64,000 bases of DNA, from assembly GCA_007449985.2 (NCBI GenBank), contig VIIQ02000106.1, positions 62,001 through 126,000 of the forward strand, in the 5' to 3' direction. Positions within the stretch are counted from its first letter, which is position 1. Each line of letters opens with the position of its first letter. The notes beneath the pieces were generated by a model, which saw only the letters and a list, made by a program, of their open reading frames with translations, was not told the DNA's origin and ran no database searches. The position numbers and the translations under genes are program-made. Of this stretch, positions 9,701 through 21,300 are shown in pieces. Source of the DNA: Desmodesmus armatus (Eukaryota > Chlorophyta > Chlorophyceae > Sphaeropleales > Scenedesmaceae).

Positions 9701-12700
9701 CAGGTCTCACCATATCTGCAGGCATCCATGTATCACTGTCAGTGTCCAGATCTACTAAACTCTACTATCACTGCATGAAGCTGGGTACCACCTTGTCACC
9801 GCCGCAAGCCCTCCTCACCTATCACACAGTTCAGTTACCAGCCACGTCTCACACAACACTGCAGGCTTGTCAGCAACCAACCCTGTGCCTCGGCTGCTAT
9901 CAGCACTGCCGTGTGTGCCGCTGTCGCCCCGGCTGAACCCTGCCACTTCCGAATCAAGCTCCAGCGGCCCCATTCCTGCAGAGCCACTGGCGGGAAGCAC
10001 CTGCCATGCTTGCATGCTGCTGTTGCCGGCACTGCCTCTGCTTGCAGTCGAGCTACAGGCCGTGCTGGGCTGCGACCCTGCGCCCGCTGCTTGCAAACCC
10101 CCCAACACCACCAGACCCTGTGAGACCCCACATGCTGTATTCGATGCATCCACAGACAGCACGCCCTCCGATCCAGCCGCGCCAGCAGCTGAACCTGGTG
10201 CTGTTGCATCACGCTGCCGGGAGTGTCCAAGGGAAGCAGCCGGCGAGGCTGGGGTAAGGTCCTGCACATGCCGGCTGTTGATGAGCGTGCTGGGCGGCAG
10301 CGGCGAGCTGGGCCCCGACCTCTGCGCCGCCGACCCCACCTGCTGCTGCTCGTCAGTAAGGCTGCAGACCACCCCTCGTTCAGAGCTGCCGGGGTTTAGC
10401 CCTTCACGGCTGCCAGGGTTCAAACCCTCGCGACTGCCAGGATTTGACCCCGGGGTTGCTCGTTGGGAGTCTGTCCGCTGTGCCGGCAGTGCCGCACCGG
10501 GCTGCTGTGTGGCCAGCTGCTTTGTGATGCAGTGGTAGGCGCGCACGATGTTGGGGTGGCAGAGGGTGAGCATGAGCTGAACCTCGTTGGCAACGTCCCT
10601 GGCGCTCCCAGTGTCGTGCTGTATGACCTGCAGGGTAACGAGGAGACAAAAAAATGGCAGTGCGCAGAGACAGTGGAACAGCAACGCAAAGCCACCCATG
10701 ATGGAGCCAGAGGCAATTCAGCACCTGCCTGTACCTATGTCTACGTTGGCACTTGCGTATGTCCAATAGCATATGCTGCCAGCACAGCTGTGTATGATGG
10801 TGCGCTGGTGTCACATGAGCGGGAAACCTGCACCGCGCAATGCAGGACGAGGCACACGTCGGCAGAAACCTACTACTAGGTACTTGACGCCCAAGGCCCC
10901 AAAACCACACCTCCTTTTGGCACACAACAGCCTGAGCACAGACTTACCTTGACAGCAACATCCAGTCCTGCCCAGCGCCCCCTGCAGCAACAGAGAACAT
11001 GTGACAAAACACATGTGATAACCAAGATGTCAAGACAACATGCAACAGATAACAGTCTTGGCATAATTACAGTGCCCGTGTGTTGTTGGGCCTACTTGCC
11101 AGCCTCAGCAGACTCATGAAGTGTAGCCTTCAATGTGGCCAAATCCCCTTGCCTGGCTGTACTGTGAGGGTCGCCACCCCTAGTGCGGCACCTAGTCCTG
11201 CTACTTTAAGCAGTTCTGCGTTTTGTTTGGCCGAAGAAGGACTCACTTGTACACGCGCGCGAAGGATCCCGCTCCCAGTAGCACACCTGTGTGCCAGCCA
11301 TGAAGCAATGAACAGCATACAGTGCATCGGGACTCAGGGTGACTGCCAGGACACCTTCAGGACTTGCTGCTTACACTTTGCTATCTACCCTCCCTGCTCC
11401 TGCAAACTAGGCCAGTGCAACAGGCTGTCGCCCCAGCCCGGCCCAGCTCAACCCCAGCTGAGCTGAGCTGAAAGGTAAATGTCTGCAACCACTTGAACGA
11501 CGACATGCTGTATGTCCAGGACCCGGCTAGTTCGGTGCCTTCGCGCCCGTTCAATGACTGCAACCACATGAATGCCGACATGCTGTGTATGTGGAGCGCA
11601 CCTAGTTCGATGTCTTCGCGGCCGTCCCAAGCAGTGTTGGGTGCGCTGCTCGACCACAGCAGCTGCCAGGCCCCGAAGCCAACCATGGCTGGCTGTGTCA
11701 ACATGCTGCTGTTGCTACCCCGCCGCTTGCTGGACCCAGCGCTGCACAGCAGTAAGCCAGTGCGATGGTGCATGAAGTGGCAGTGATTGATTAAGTATTG
11801 TGACAGAGAATCATTGGCAGTGACAGCAAGACAATCCATTCACACCAAGAAACCGCACGGAGATGCATAGCTGTGCCCCCTCCCAACCAACTACGGCCAA
11901 CAGTTGTGCTGCTGCATGCTGCATGCTGCGGGAGCAGCAGCAGTACCAGGGAAACATTACTCCAGCCCGAAGTCCCCATGAGCTTAACATCACCCAGACC
12001 ATTCCTGCTCTCACCTTCTGGTCGCAGGCCAGTCAAGTTGAGACCCCTGATCCCCAGCAGCTTCGACATCCACCTTGGTTGCCAGGCCATTGCCGTGAGT
12101 GCCGGCTTTGTCTGTAGGCGCTGCGGGCATTGTCTGTTGCCGCTTTCTGCGCTGGCGCCACACGAGCAATGCTGCCAAAGCAGCCAGCCCGAGCACACCT
12201 GCAAGTCAAAACGGCGGCATGTGCATGGCACGCTTGGCCTTGCTGTGTGGGCATGAAACTGAGGTGGCGTGCATGTTGGGATATGATGATGTGGAAGGGG
12301 AGCTCGCAGCGCACATCAGCAGGGGTGTGATGTGGGCGTCATGAGACTGCAGGAAAAGTGACGCTGTCAGGACCGCAGACCGCAAGCAGGAAGTAGCCGG
12401 TGTTGAGATAGCTGTCCTAGCTTGTCCATCTGCACACCTCTCCGCTACAAACATACACGATGTGTACCATATAGATAGGCAGCCCACAAGCATGCAGGCT
12501 GGCACTGTTGGTGTAGATACGTGAGTGGAAGCTGTCACAGCGGTGGTATGTGATTGTGCATGGGAGCTGGTCAATCTGTAAGTCACCGCGCTGCCAAAAC
12601 ACGGTCATTCGTAGCTGCGTACCTGCCACCGCCACAGGCACAGCTATGGGCACAGCTACAGTCTGTGTAGAGTCTGATACAGCACCTCCGCTTGCTTGTT

Positions 12701-14407
12701 GCAGCCTACTGCTGTTGGCCATAAGCTCAGCGACACAATCTTCTGGGAGTTTGCGCTGCAGGCACTGTGCTGACACAATGTGCTCACACAGCCGTGTTGC
12801 ATTCCTGCGACGCTGCAGAAGCACAAAGCACATCACAGCATGGCACAGCATAGCACAGCACGGCAGGGCAATACATGGTGGAGCAGTTTCACATCCCACG
12901 ATCTGCAAATGCTGACGATGCAATTAGGAAGTGCACATGTGAAGATGATGCACTCACGCCAGGTCTGTATTGCACAAGCCAGCAATGCACAGTTTGGTAT
13001 GTACCTGACGCAGCGTGTATGCTGTTGAAGCATACGTCAACAAGATACTACATGCTGCCAATCAACAAGCTGACCGGTGTGCACAGTCTCAACATACTTG
13101 TGGCAGCGGTGCCGTGCGATACTCACTATGGAATAGCCTCCCATGAATGCCGAGTTTGTTAGCTGCTGGACTGCTATGTGCCCACTCAGGTCGCCAATCA
13201 GCAGCATGTCTGTGAAAATGCTGCCCTACAGCATCAACAGCAGCAGCACAGACCCTGGAGTCACCGACCTTCCTTGCACTGTACATCCTGCCATTTTCAT
13301 GGTGGGTTGTTGGCATAAGCTGAAGTACGGGATCCTGCAACAAACTGTACATGCACTCGGCAAAGTGGTCCGCAACGGTCAGTTGTCGCGTGTGGCTGGA
13401 TAGCTTGCATGGCCGCTGCTGCCACGCTGTCGCAGCGCTCGACACCGGCACTACTCACCCTGAAAGTGAAGTTGGTTCTCCCGGCCAGCTGCCGGTTGCC
13501 ATGCGGGCTGGGGAACAGCGGACTTCGCATCGTTTGGTTGAGCAGGAACAGTGTGGGCGCGGTTGGTGGGCAGGCAGTGCGCAGGCCGACCCCACCAATC
13601 CGCTCGAGCCGACTGCCGGGGTCTCCTCGGAAGACACTCATGCCTAGCCCTGTGCCCACTTGGTTTTCGTGGGCGATGTTGACCCACTTGAATACGACAG
13701 AGCAGGTGCTGCATATCTGCATGATGCCTGGCATGTGCATCAGGTCAATCACTGGCATGGCATCGACGTCAGATATGTTGCCGGCTGCGCCTATGATTGT
13801 GACATTCCTGCATGCACAATAATACACACAGCGCGCAGCACATGACGCATCAGTTGCTGCAGTCATGCGCACCCTTCTCAAGCTGGTGCAGAGTCTGCAT
13901 TTACCCTCAAAAGTAGTGAAGGCTGCTCAAGAGCATCAACATGTGTACAGTACTGGGACTTGTGCACACTGCCAGGTCTAGCAAGAGTATTGTCATGATG
14001 TCATTGTTGCGCTGCTGGTGCTCATCACAAAGTTAGGGTGAGGAGGCACGATGATCTGTCACCCACATCATCATCAGGGGCCCAACCACTGTTTTGCAGC
14101 TGGCGAAGGGATTGCCAGTCTTTAGCCAGCAAACCTTCGCATGCCGCAACTATTAATGCAAGGATCAGGTCAAGATGATGCAGACCCCTTTTCCGCACCT
14201 GTCGATCTTGAGGGGAGACCCCTCAAACTGCTGAAAGTCTGGACCAAGGGCCACATCGTTGTGAAGCACAATGGTCTCTGCTTTGCCTGTCAGCGCCTCA
14301 AAAATATCTTGGGCAGTCTCTACGTGCACAGTGAGGGCATCTGTGCTGTTGCTCTGCCCGACGACCACTGTCACTCCTGACAGCAGTAGCAGCAGCAACT
14401 GCATCAT
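6775..14407 (-). CDS. Receptor-like TKL protein kinase, 881 aa
   Basis: Sixteen exons fit in phase: 14407-14199, 13807-13459, 13225-13127, 12812-12623, 12198-12015, 11741-11602, 11286-11247, 10981-10948, 10627-9819, 9341-9203, 8856-8734, 8191-8118, 7741-7705, 7464-7423, 7221-7151, 6880-6775. The order is: signal peptide (LLLLLLSGVTVVVG), a beta-helix-like ectodomain, a membrane helix (VLGLAALAALLVW) followed by basic residues, then a kinase domain. Kinase motifs: GAGSFARVYKG P-loop, VAVK lysine, alpha-C NEVQLM, catalytic HADLNAHN, VADLGLSR in place of DFG, and PPELL. The usual HRDLK lysine position is Asn. About 218 low-complexity residues are inserted between IVRAYHCITKQL and LCETWLVTELCD. 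It should sit in the plasma membrane and phosphorylate Ser/Thr; ligand unknown. It is a paralog of the gene at 33355-41983. Confidence 0.88.
7066..7113. repeat. Interstitial telomere-like repeats
   Basis: Degenerate CCCTAAA/TTTAGGG units occur in both orientations (CCCCCTAAACCCTTTAGGG, then CTAAACCCTGAACCCTAGACCC) inside the last-but-one intron of the kinase gene. A second patch (TTTAGGGACCCTAGACC) lies at about 9105-9134 in another intron of the same gene. Confidence 0.7.
9331..9565. repeat. Tandem repeat, ~110-bp period, overlapping a kinase exon boundary
   Basis: Two full diverged copies and a third partial one can be aligned through the landmarks ACTCAGACGCC or a variant, GTG(C/T)CCCT, GCGGCAGCGCAGCC, TGTTGACTT and TGTGGCA. 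The first copy begins inside exon 10 (9341-9203, minus strand) and includes its acceptor. The copies at about 9430-9530 and 9541-9565 lie in the upstream intron. Confidence 0.6.
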
Positions 14408-15162
14408 GGGAAGTCAGCCGATTGTTTCATGTGCTAGAGACGACCTCATAAAAATATGAACTGTCTCTTCTGCTCAGATATTCTGGGCAGAGATTGTGCG
14501 ATGCAGAGTCTTTCACCGATGTGGACGTGATCCCGGCATCCGGAACGAGGGCTAGGAGACTCAATGCCGGTTGGTTTAATCTGAAGAACATAAGATCCAT
14601 CAGCCTGTGTCTGCAGTTGTGTGGCTGGCATGTTGAGACCAAAAAAAATTCCCTCCCTCAATGCCTCACCAATGACTCATAACATATTGTAGCAGGGAGA
14701 AGTAAAGCTGCTGTGAAAAGGGGGTGCATTGTTGTGGGTTTGAGATGGGCAACCCACAAGTGTCCGGCGGAGTGGGTGGGGCACAGCCTCTATGTCGCAG
14801 ACCCTTGCATTGGTGCGGTGTGGGTGCCGGACTCATAGGACTTGAGCCCTTCAAGAACGCTCTATGGTTCTTTCCCAATGGGGTGTGCAGGCTATTTAAC
14901 ACTTCCAGTGTCGCTTCCTGTCTCTTGATAAGTACAGTCAGATACCACTGTACTTATCGCCGCTGCTGCTGCGACTACTGCCACTGCCAACGGTGCAAAT
15001 AGGTTTCCCACAGCCCTAACCTAGGCCCCAATGGCTGCTAGGCATGTGCTCAAATCATCGGAGCAGCCAAACATGCCTCATCATCACCACCTCGGGCACA
15101 ACAGCCGCTGCTGCCGCCACTTTGCACACAGCGTTCCGCAGCTGCTGCTGCTGCTGCCGCCC
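14408..15162. other. Intergenic: kinase promoter side and 3' flank of the GIPGYTG gene
   Basis: No coding sequence is evident. It lies upstream of the minus-strand kinase start and downstream of the minus-strand gene ending at 15163. A perfect 12-bp stem, GATAAGTACAGT, with an 8-nt loop occurs at 14927-14958. Confidence 0.5.
14927..14958. repeat. Perfect 12-bp inverted repeat
   Basis: Arms GATAAGTACAGT (14927-14938) and its exact complement (14947-14958) are separated by 8 bases. It is located in the intergenic stretch between the two minus-strand genes. The role is unknown. Confidence 0.8.
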
Positions 15163-17895
15163 TTACCCCTTCCGCGCCTGCCGCTGCAGCGCTGCCTCTT
15201 TGAACTGCTGCATCAAGCCCTTGAAAGCCTCCTGCTGCACAAAGGTACTAGAATAGGTGGTGCACCAGGGGCCCACAGCAGGCCGCCCAACACGAGCACC
15301 AACCGGAGCCCCACTCGGCCACCCACCCACACCCTCAGCCTGCAGCCCCTGCTCTCCTGACACTGAACCGGCACCAGTGGCGTGTGGCAGGGTGAGGCTA
15401 GCGTCCTGTTGTCCTGAGGCCCCTGGGTGCACCACCATGACCTGAGCTTCCTGTGCTGACCCCTGCATATCACTGCTGGCATTGACGGTGGCGGCGCTGC
15501 AAGCTGCCGTCCCTGTGCCTCCGCTGCTGGCAGTGGTGTATGCACCAACAGAGTTCGCTGCAGCGCCACTGCTGCTGCAGTGATAGTAGCCTCCGGGTGC
15601 TGTCGACTGTGGAACAGCTGTTGCCAGGGCAGAGTGTGGGGGTGCAGGCACCTGCAGGTTCGACACATGTTCTGTCAACATCGTAGCAAGGACGGCCTCA
15701 ACTAACATCATGCCAGCCAATGCACAGGCAAAGCAGCCTGGACAAAAGCCGCCCACACACCTGGCTAGCGGAGACCTCCACTCCGTCACAGAAGTAGCGA
15801 GGTGGGGAGCTGACGCGGGATCCTGCAGTGGAGTAGTAAGATGCCGTCTGTGGGTAGCCTGTGATCATAGCAGGCGAACCTGCATCTCGCCACTGGGCCT
15901 GTCCAGTGGTAACACCTGCATCAAGTGATCCTGCTGCAGCTGCTGGTGAGCCGCCAGCTGCTGATGATGCTGCCTGCTGCTGGGTGCTGTAGGTGTGCTG
16001 TGCCGTGCTGCGCTGGAGCTGTGCTGTGTGCTGTGGTTGAGTCATGGCTGCGGGGCTCCCTGGTGAGGCTGCGTGAGGTTGGTGGCCAGTGTAGCCTGCA
16101 GGAAGTACAACGGGCACATGTTGAGCCACCACACACACCCTCACGAAAGTGTCTCTGACTGTCATGATGATTGTATCGCCTGTTGTCAAGCTTAGTGTCT
16201 AACACACACACTGACAGTATGCGATGAACTTGGGCCAATCTGTACATCACCAGCGACAAGCCACGGCCGGCCCACTTGCAAAATATGATGACAAACACTC
16301 TAGTTCAGATTGCGGCACTTGTCTAGCTTTGACGAAGGGCTCTATGTTCAAGGCCCCACCGCAGACTGTACAGCAGGTCAGCCTGCCTCACCAGGAATGC
16401 CCTTGACCCATGGCCGCCTCGCATCATTCCCAGGGGGCGGCAGCACAGGGGGCCTGCTGGCACCAGGTGGCGGCTGGCAGCCTGTGTAGCCGGGGATGCC
16501 GCGTGTCCTGCAGCACATGAATGGCCACGGCATGACCCAATGGTCAGGTCAAGAGTGGGTGGTGGAAAAGCCACAGCGTGAGGTGCACTTTTAGGGAGCG
16601 TTTGCAGTCTGAGGTATATGCCTCAGGCAGTGGGACACTGAGACATTGTAGGATAAGGAACAGGGACAAAATGAATACTTGTGTTTCCTGTTGCGACAAG
16701 GAGTCTGCAGCGAGCAGTGGATTGGTGTGTAGAAATATAACTTGTCCTGCAGTGCATGTGTGGTGACCGCCTGGTGGCTGTGGCCCTGAACCACGGTGAC
16801 ATGCAGCTGCTGAAGCTGTGATATGGGACTGTCCGTTGAAGGCTTCAAGCATATGAGGGAACTGGGTGCCCTAGAGGTTGCAGCTTTTGAGTCCTGCACT
16901 GTGATGTCTGCTGGCATGGCTTAGTCATCAGGCAAGTGCGTACCTCCCCATCTCCTTCTCTTCAAGGTCCTTAGGGGTGCCGTGACAGTCCTGCACGAAT
17001 GTGCCTGGCCCATGACTCAGCTGCACGCTGTCATGCCAACCTGTGCACAGCAGCAGGAGGGACCCGGCCCAACTGGGTTTGTCACTTCATGCTGGAGGGT
17101 GAGGGTGTGCAAGCTTGTACTCCAGCACAAGGCACACTTGATAAATGGGGAAGGGGGTCACATGCTGTGATGTGTGTGCAGCCAGCACACGCCGTGACTA
17201 ATACCCAAGCTTCGAGTAGGGCGATGTTGATAACGAATAGCAGCAGTCACATGTGCAAGCAGTTTGTTGCAGGCACACCATGTGGCGGTGCTTGTACTCA
17301 GCTGACCTAGCTGAGCTGTACGGTGGGACAAATCGCACGCCGCTCCAGGCGCGTCATGGGCTAAGAGTCAACATTAGTCATGTTGAATCGCAGTACAGGA
17401 CGCCCACACCACAGTGCATGCTCACATGTGTCCCGCGTCTTGTGTGCCAGCTCACGCTCTCCTCCTGGCAAGTGGTCCTGCTGTCTTTTTGAATGCCCAG
17501 CATGTGTGCTGCCTGTGCTGTGGGTGCTATTGTTTGTGCTGCCGTTGCTGGTGCCTTGCTGGTGTTGCTGCTGCCAGTACTGTTCCAGTGCTGCGCTGGC
17601 ACGTGATGCAGTTGTGAGCTTCTGCACAGCATCAGCAGCAGTGGAATGAGGACACACCGGTAACACAGATAGTCAATGGGACAGGGGGCAGTGGGCAGTG
17701 CCTATGGGACATGGGTGTTGAACGCAAGGGGGTCTGCTTATGCACGCTCGTTTCACCCTCTATCACATCTGCTCATGTACCCACCAAAGCAGAGCTGGCA
17801 GCTTGCTCCGCCAGGAACAGCGACCTGGGGGTCTTGTCCGAGCATCCAGGTACAATCTGCTTGCCGCCTGATGCGGGTTTGAATGCCGTGGGCAT
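15163..17895 (-). CDS. GIPGYTG-motif protein, possibly ciliary, 465 aa
   Basis: Seven exons join in phase: 17895-17785, 17621-17426, 17360-17307, 17040-16944, 16507-16392, 16095-15761, 15651-15163. The ATG at 17895 opens MPTAFKPASGGKQIVPG. The middle carries LSHGPGTFVQDCHGTPKDL, then GIPGYTGCQP and, after WVKGIPGYTG, HQP. The downstream half is Ala/Gln/Ser-rich and low in complexity. The end is TTYSSTFVQQEAFKGL followed by a charged helix. PGYTGxxP motifs recur in FAM166/CIMIP2-type microtubule inner proteins of cilia; that link is my inference from the motif alone, and no full domain match is claimed. The gene is divergent from the Gln-rich gene, with 478 bp between the two starts. Two exons, 54 and 97 nt, are short, so those boundaries are the weakest. 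Confidence 0.6.
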
Positions 17896-18373
17896 GCTGG
17901 CAACACACTGTGGATGATGATGACGCCTCAGAAGTCACAAACTGGGAGTGATACGTGAAGAGGTGCCCATCCCCCTGGTACAGTACAGAGCACAGTGGAT
18001 GTGCTTGTGGCTGACCAACAGCAGGAAAGTTGAATGGCCTCTAGCTACGACTGTTGAAGTTGAAGTTTCAAACCGACGTGAATAATGCAAAGCAATAGAA
18101 GGGCCATGCTGTCTCTCACTCTGTTTGTGACACAGCTGTTGCGATTTTGGATTTGACCAGCCTCCTGGGCCCCAATGTGAGCCTAGCTGCTTTCCATCTT
18201 CGCTATCACGCGTTTTCTATCGTTCCGTTATCTTGATGGGCCCTTCGGTCGGGAGCCGTACGCATTTTCAGGTCTCGGAAGCCATGGCCAACTGAATGAA
18301 TGCTGTGAAGTAGGGACGCCTCTTTCGAAACAGGGTCAAATCTTATCCTAACGTCTGATCCTGTTGCTGTGAC
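17896..18373. promoter_or_regulatory. Shared divergent promoter region
   Basis: This 478-bp gap separates two start codons on opposite strands (17895 minus, 18374 plus), so both promoters must lie here or overlap. No TATA box or named element stands out. Confidence 0.45.
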
Positions 18374-21300
18374 ATGACAACACCGGCAGAGCAGGCACCT
18401 GTGCCTGCGTGCAGTGCTGCAGCACCGGCAGTTCAACAAGAGCAAAGGAGACCCAGCACATATGCAGGCCTGCACCAGGCCCGTGTCAGGGCATCATCAG
18501 CATCAGGGCAGCGTCGTGGAAGTGCAGGCAGGTCGCCAAGTAATGCCCAGCACGCCAACTTCCTTGCCGTGGAGGGGCGTCCAGCACCCCTGCACACAAA
18601 GCCGCAACAACAGCAGATGAACTACCAGCAGTGGCAAGCCTGGGAGCAGCAGCAGCAGATGCTGATGATGCAGCAACAGCAGCAGCTGTGGCAAGCTAGT
18701 GGATACCCCGTCTTTGGCCAGTACGCCACCCATGATGGAAGCAGCCCCAGGCATGCTCCTGTGGACCCCAATGCCCCCATGATGGCACAGCTCATACAGC
18801 AAGGTGAGATCAGCACACACCTTGGCCAGCCTCACACAGTAACCCTTGCTCTTCACTCTTGAAGTATCGTGCAGCGCCAGCAACCTGCACCCCTGCAGGA
18901 ATTGGCCCAGGCTGTTGCGTACATGTGTGTGTGACACCCCTCCATCATCCCCTGGTTTACACAGCATGTGCAGCAGCTGTAAACAAGTTTGAAAGCAGCA
19001 GCATGTCATCACCTTGCCCAACAGCTTGCGCGGCCTGGCCCAACTCCTGCAGCAGGTCGCTGCAAGCTGTCATGCCAGGCACCCCTTCCTACCTGCTGGC
19101 GTGCCTTCTAGCTCTCTTGCCTGCCTGCGTGCACTTTTGCCGATCAACCCACCTGCCTTGCTTTGCAGGAGACCACAACCAGATTCTTGCTGCGTACGTA
19201 GCGCAGAAGGCTGCTGCTGCTGCAGCAGAGTCTCCCACGTCAGCAGGCTCAGGTGCTGGCTCAGGAGCCTACCCCCACCAAGGCTACATCTACCAGCCAG
19301 CCCTGGTGCCTGGCGCAGCCCCAGCAATGCGGTTGAGGCGATGTTCCTGGACTGGAACAGCTGCCTCAGCCGGCAGGGCTCATCCGCACTGGGACCCCCT
19401 AGCAGGTAGGGCGGCGTGGTGGGTCTTTTTCTTGTGACGGGGAACAGGTACAGGCTGGACTGGCTCCTTCTCACTGCCCTCCTCGCTGTCTTGCGGCTGT
19501 GTTTCATCATCGCTGTCATTGACGGTGGTGACACCCAGCCGCAGGACAACAGGGAGGCCGGTGAGAAGGAGCCAGTCCAGCCTGTAAGTGTTCGCATTAC
19601 AGTTCTCCTGTTGAGAAGGCTGTTCCCGTGCTTGTTCTCTTAGGGAGAGTTTTGGCCTTGAGAGGAGTGCTGGCTGGAGGTTTGGATTCTAATTGGTGTG
19701 TTGGGGGTGTCAGCTGGAGTCATACATTGGATTTTGATTGGATTGACTGGATTGACTGGATTGACTGGAACAGCTGCCTCAGCAGGCAGGGCACATCCGC
19801 ACTGGGACCCCCTAGCAGGTAGGGCAAGGTGGTGGGGCTGGTTCTTGTGACGGGGAACAGCTACAGGCTGGACTGGCTTATTTTCACCGCCCTCCTCGTC
19901 GTCCTGCGGCTGGGTGTCACCATCGCTGTTATTGGCGGTGGTGACACCCAGCCGCAGGGCAACGAACAGGGCGGTGACAATGAGTCAGTCCAGCCTGTAA
20001 CTGGTCCCGTCACAGTTCTCCTGTTGAGAAGGGTGTTTTCGTGCTGCTCTCCTTGAACGTTGTGGGTTTGAGAGGAATGCTGGCTGGAGTTTTGTATTCT
20101 GATTGGTGTGTCTGGGGGGGGGGGGTGTCAGCTTGCGGAGAGTGCTGGCTGGAGTTTTGGTCTTGATTGGATTTCACTGGAACAGCGGCCTCAGCAGGCA
20201 GGGCTCCTCTGCACTGGCAGCCCCTAGCAGGTAAGGCACGGTGGTGGGGCTGGTTCTTGTAAGCTACAGGCTGAACTGGCTCATCCTCATCGCCCTCCTC
20301 GCTGTCCTGCGGCTGGTTGTTACCATCGCTGTCATTGGCGGTGGTGACACCCAGCCGCAGGGCAACGCCGAGGGCGTTGATAATGGAGCCAGTCCAGCCT
20401 GTGACTGTTCCCGGTACAGGTCTCAGGGTCACAGGGGGTTTTTGTGCTGCTGTTCTTGAGGAGACTTTAGGGCTTGACAGGAGTGCTGACTGGAATAACG
20501 GGGGTTTCATTGGTGTGTGTGTTGGTGGGTGTCTGCTCGGGGGAGAGTGATGGGTTGCAAGGTGCTGGTCTACCCTGCCAGCCCAGAGGTGTATCGCAGC
20601 CTGGCCTGGCAGTGTGGTGCAGGCCATGTTTTCCTGCCGTGTATCTTGCCTGCAAGAGCGGCCTTGCAGAGGCTCTGCACTGGGAGCAGGTTGAGCACTG
20701 GGGGTCCCGGGGGGGGGGGGGGGGGAGGGGTAGGTTGCCCAGTAGAGGCAATCCTTGTTGCAAGCTTCTGTTCCAGAGTCGCACCTGGCTGGGTGCATGT
20801 CACCTTCCAGGAAGTCAGGTGTTTGCCTAGGTTTGAGCACACGGCCTGCGGTACATCGTGGCCATGACACAATGCTGCACTGTCCCCTCCCGGCAACAAA
20901 GGACGACTACCTCTGCTGAGCAAGACATAGGAGGGAAGGGCGCTTGGCTGTGCACCGCTGAAGAAACTGCTTCTGAAATGGGGTCAGCGGCCCGCCTTGA
21001 CCGCCCTTCCTGCAGCCAAACCAGGCTCATAGGGCAACGCACTAGTGCCGTGGGTGCTGACTTGGGGGGGGGGCTGCAGCGACCTTGACGCTGCGGCCAC
21101 GCAGTGCAGGTCACAAACGGGTGCCTGGGAACACATCAGAACAGTCCCTGTTCCTGACAACAACAATTTCACAGTATTGTACTGTACAGGTGTTTGCATC
21201 CATGTATTAAATTGCTGATGCATATGGGCGCCGCCATTTGGCCACATCACTATGCAGGGTGGAAGCACCGCCTCCATCACCCACATCACCGCCACACCAC

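Larger units (their letters stand above)
19345..20460. repeat. Three tandem ~410-bp repeats in intron 2 of the Gln-rich gene
   Basis: Each unit starts with an AACAGC(T/G)GCCTCAGC segment leading to CCCCTAGCAGGTA, contains a hairpin, and ends in a GTGCTGGCTGGAG-like stretch. Units begin near 19349, 19768 and 20182. Between units 1 and 2 there is a TTGACTGGA nonamer repeat (19737-19767). Poly-G runs occur at 20111-20122 and about 20708-20726. Confidence 0.85.
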
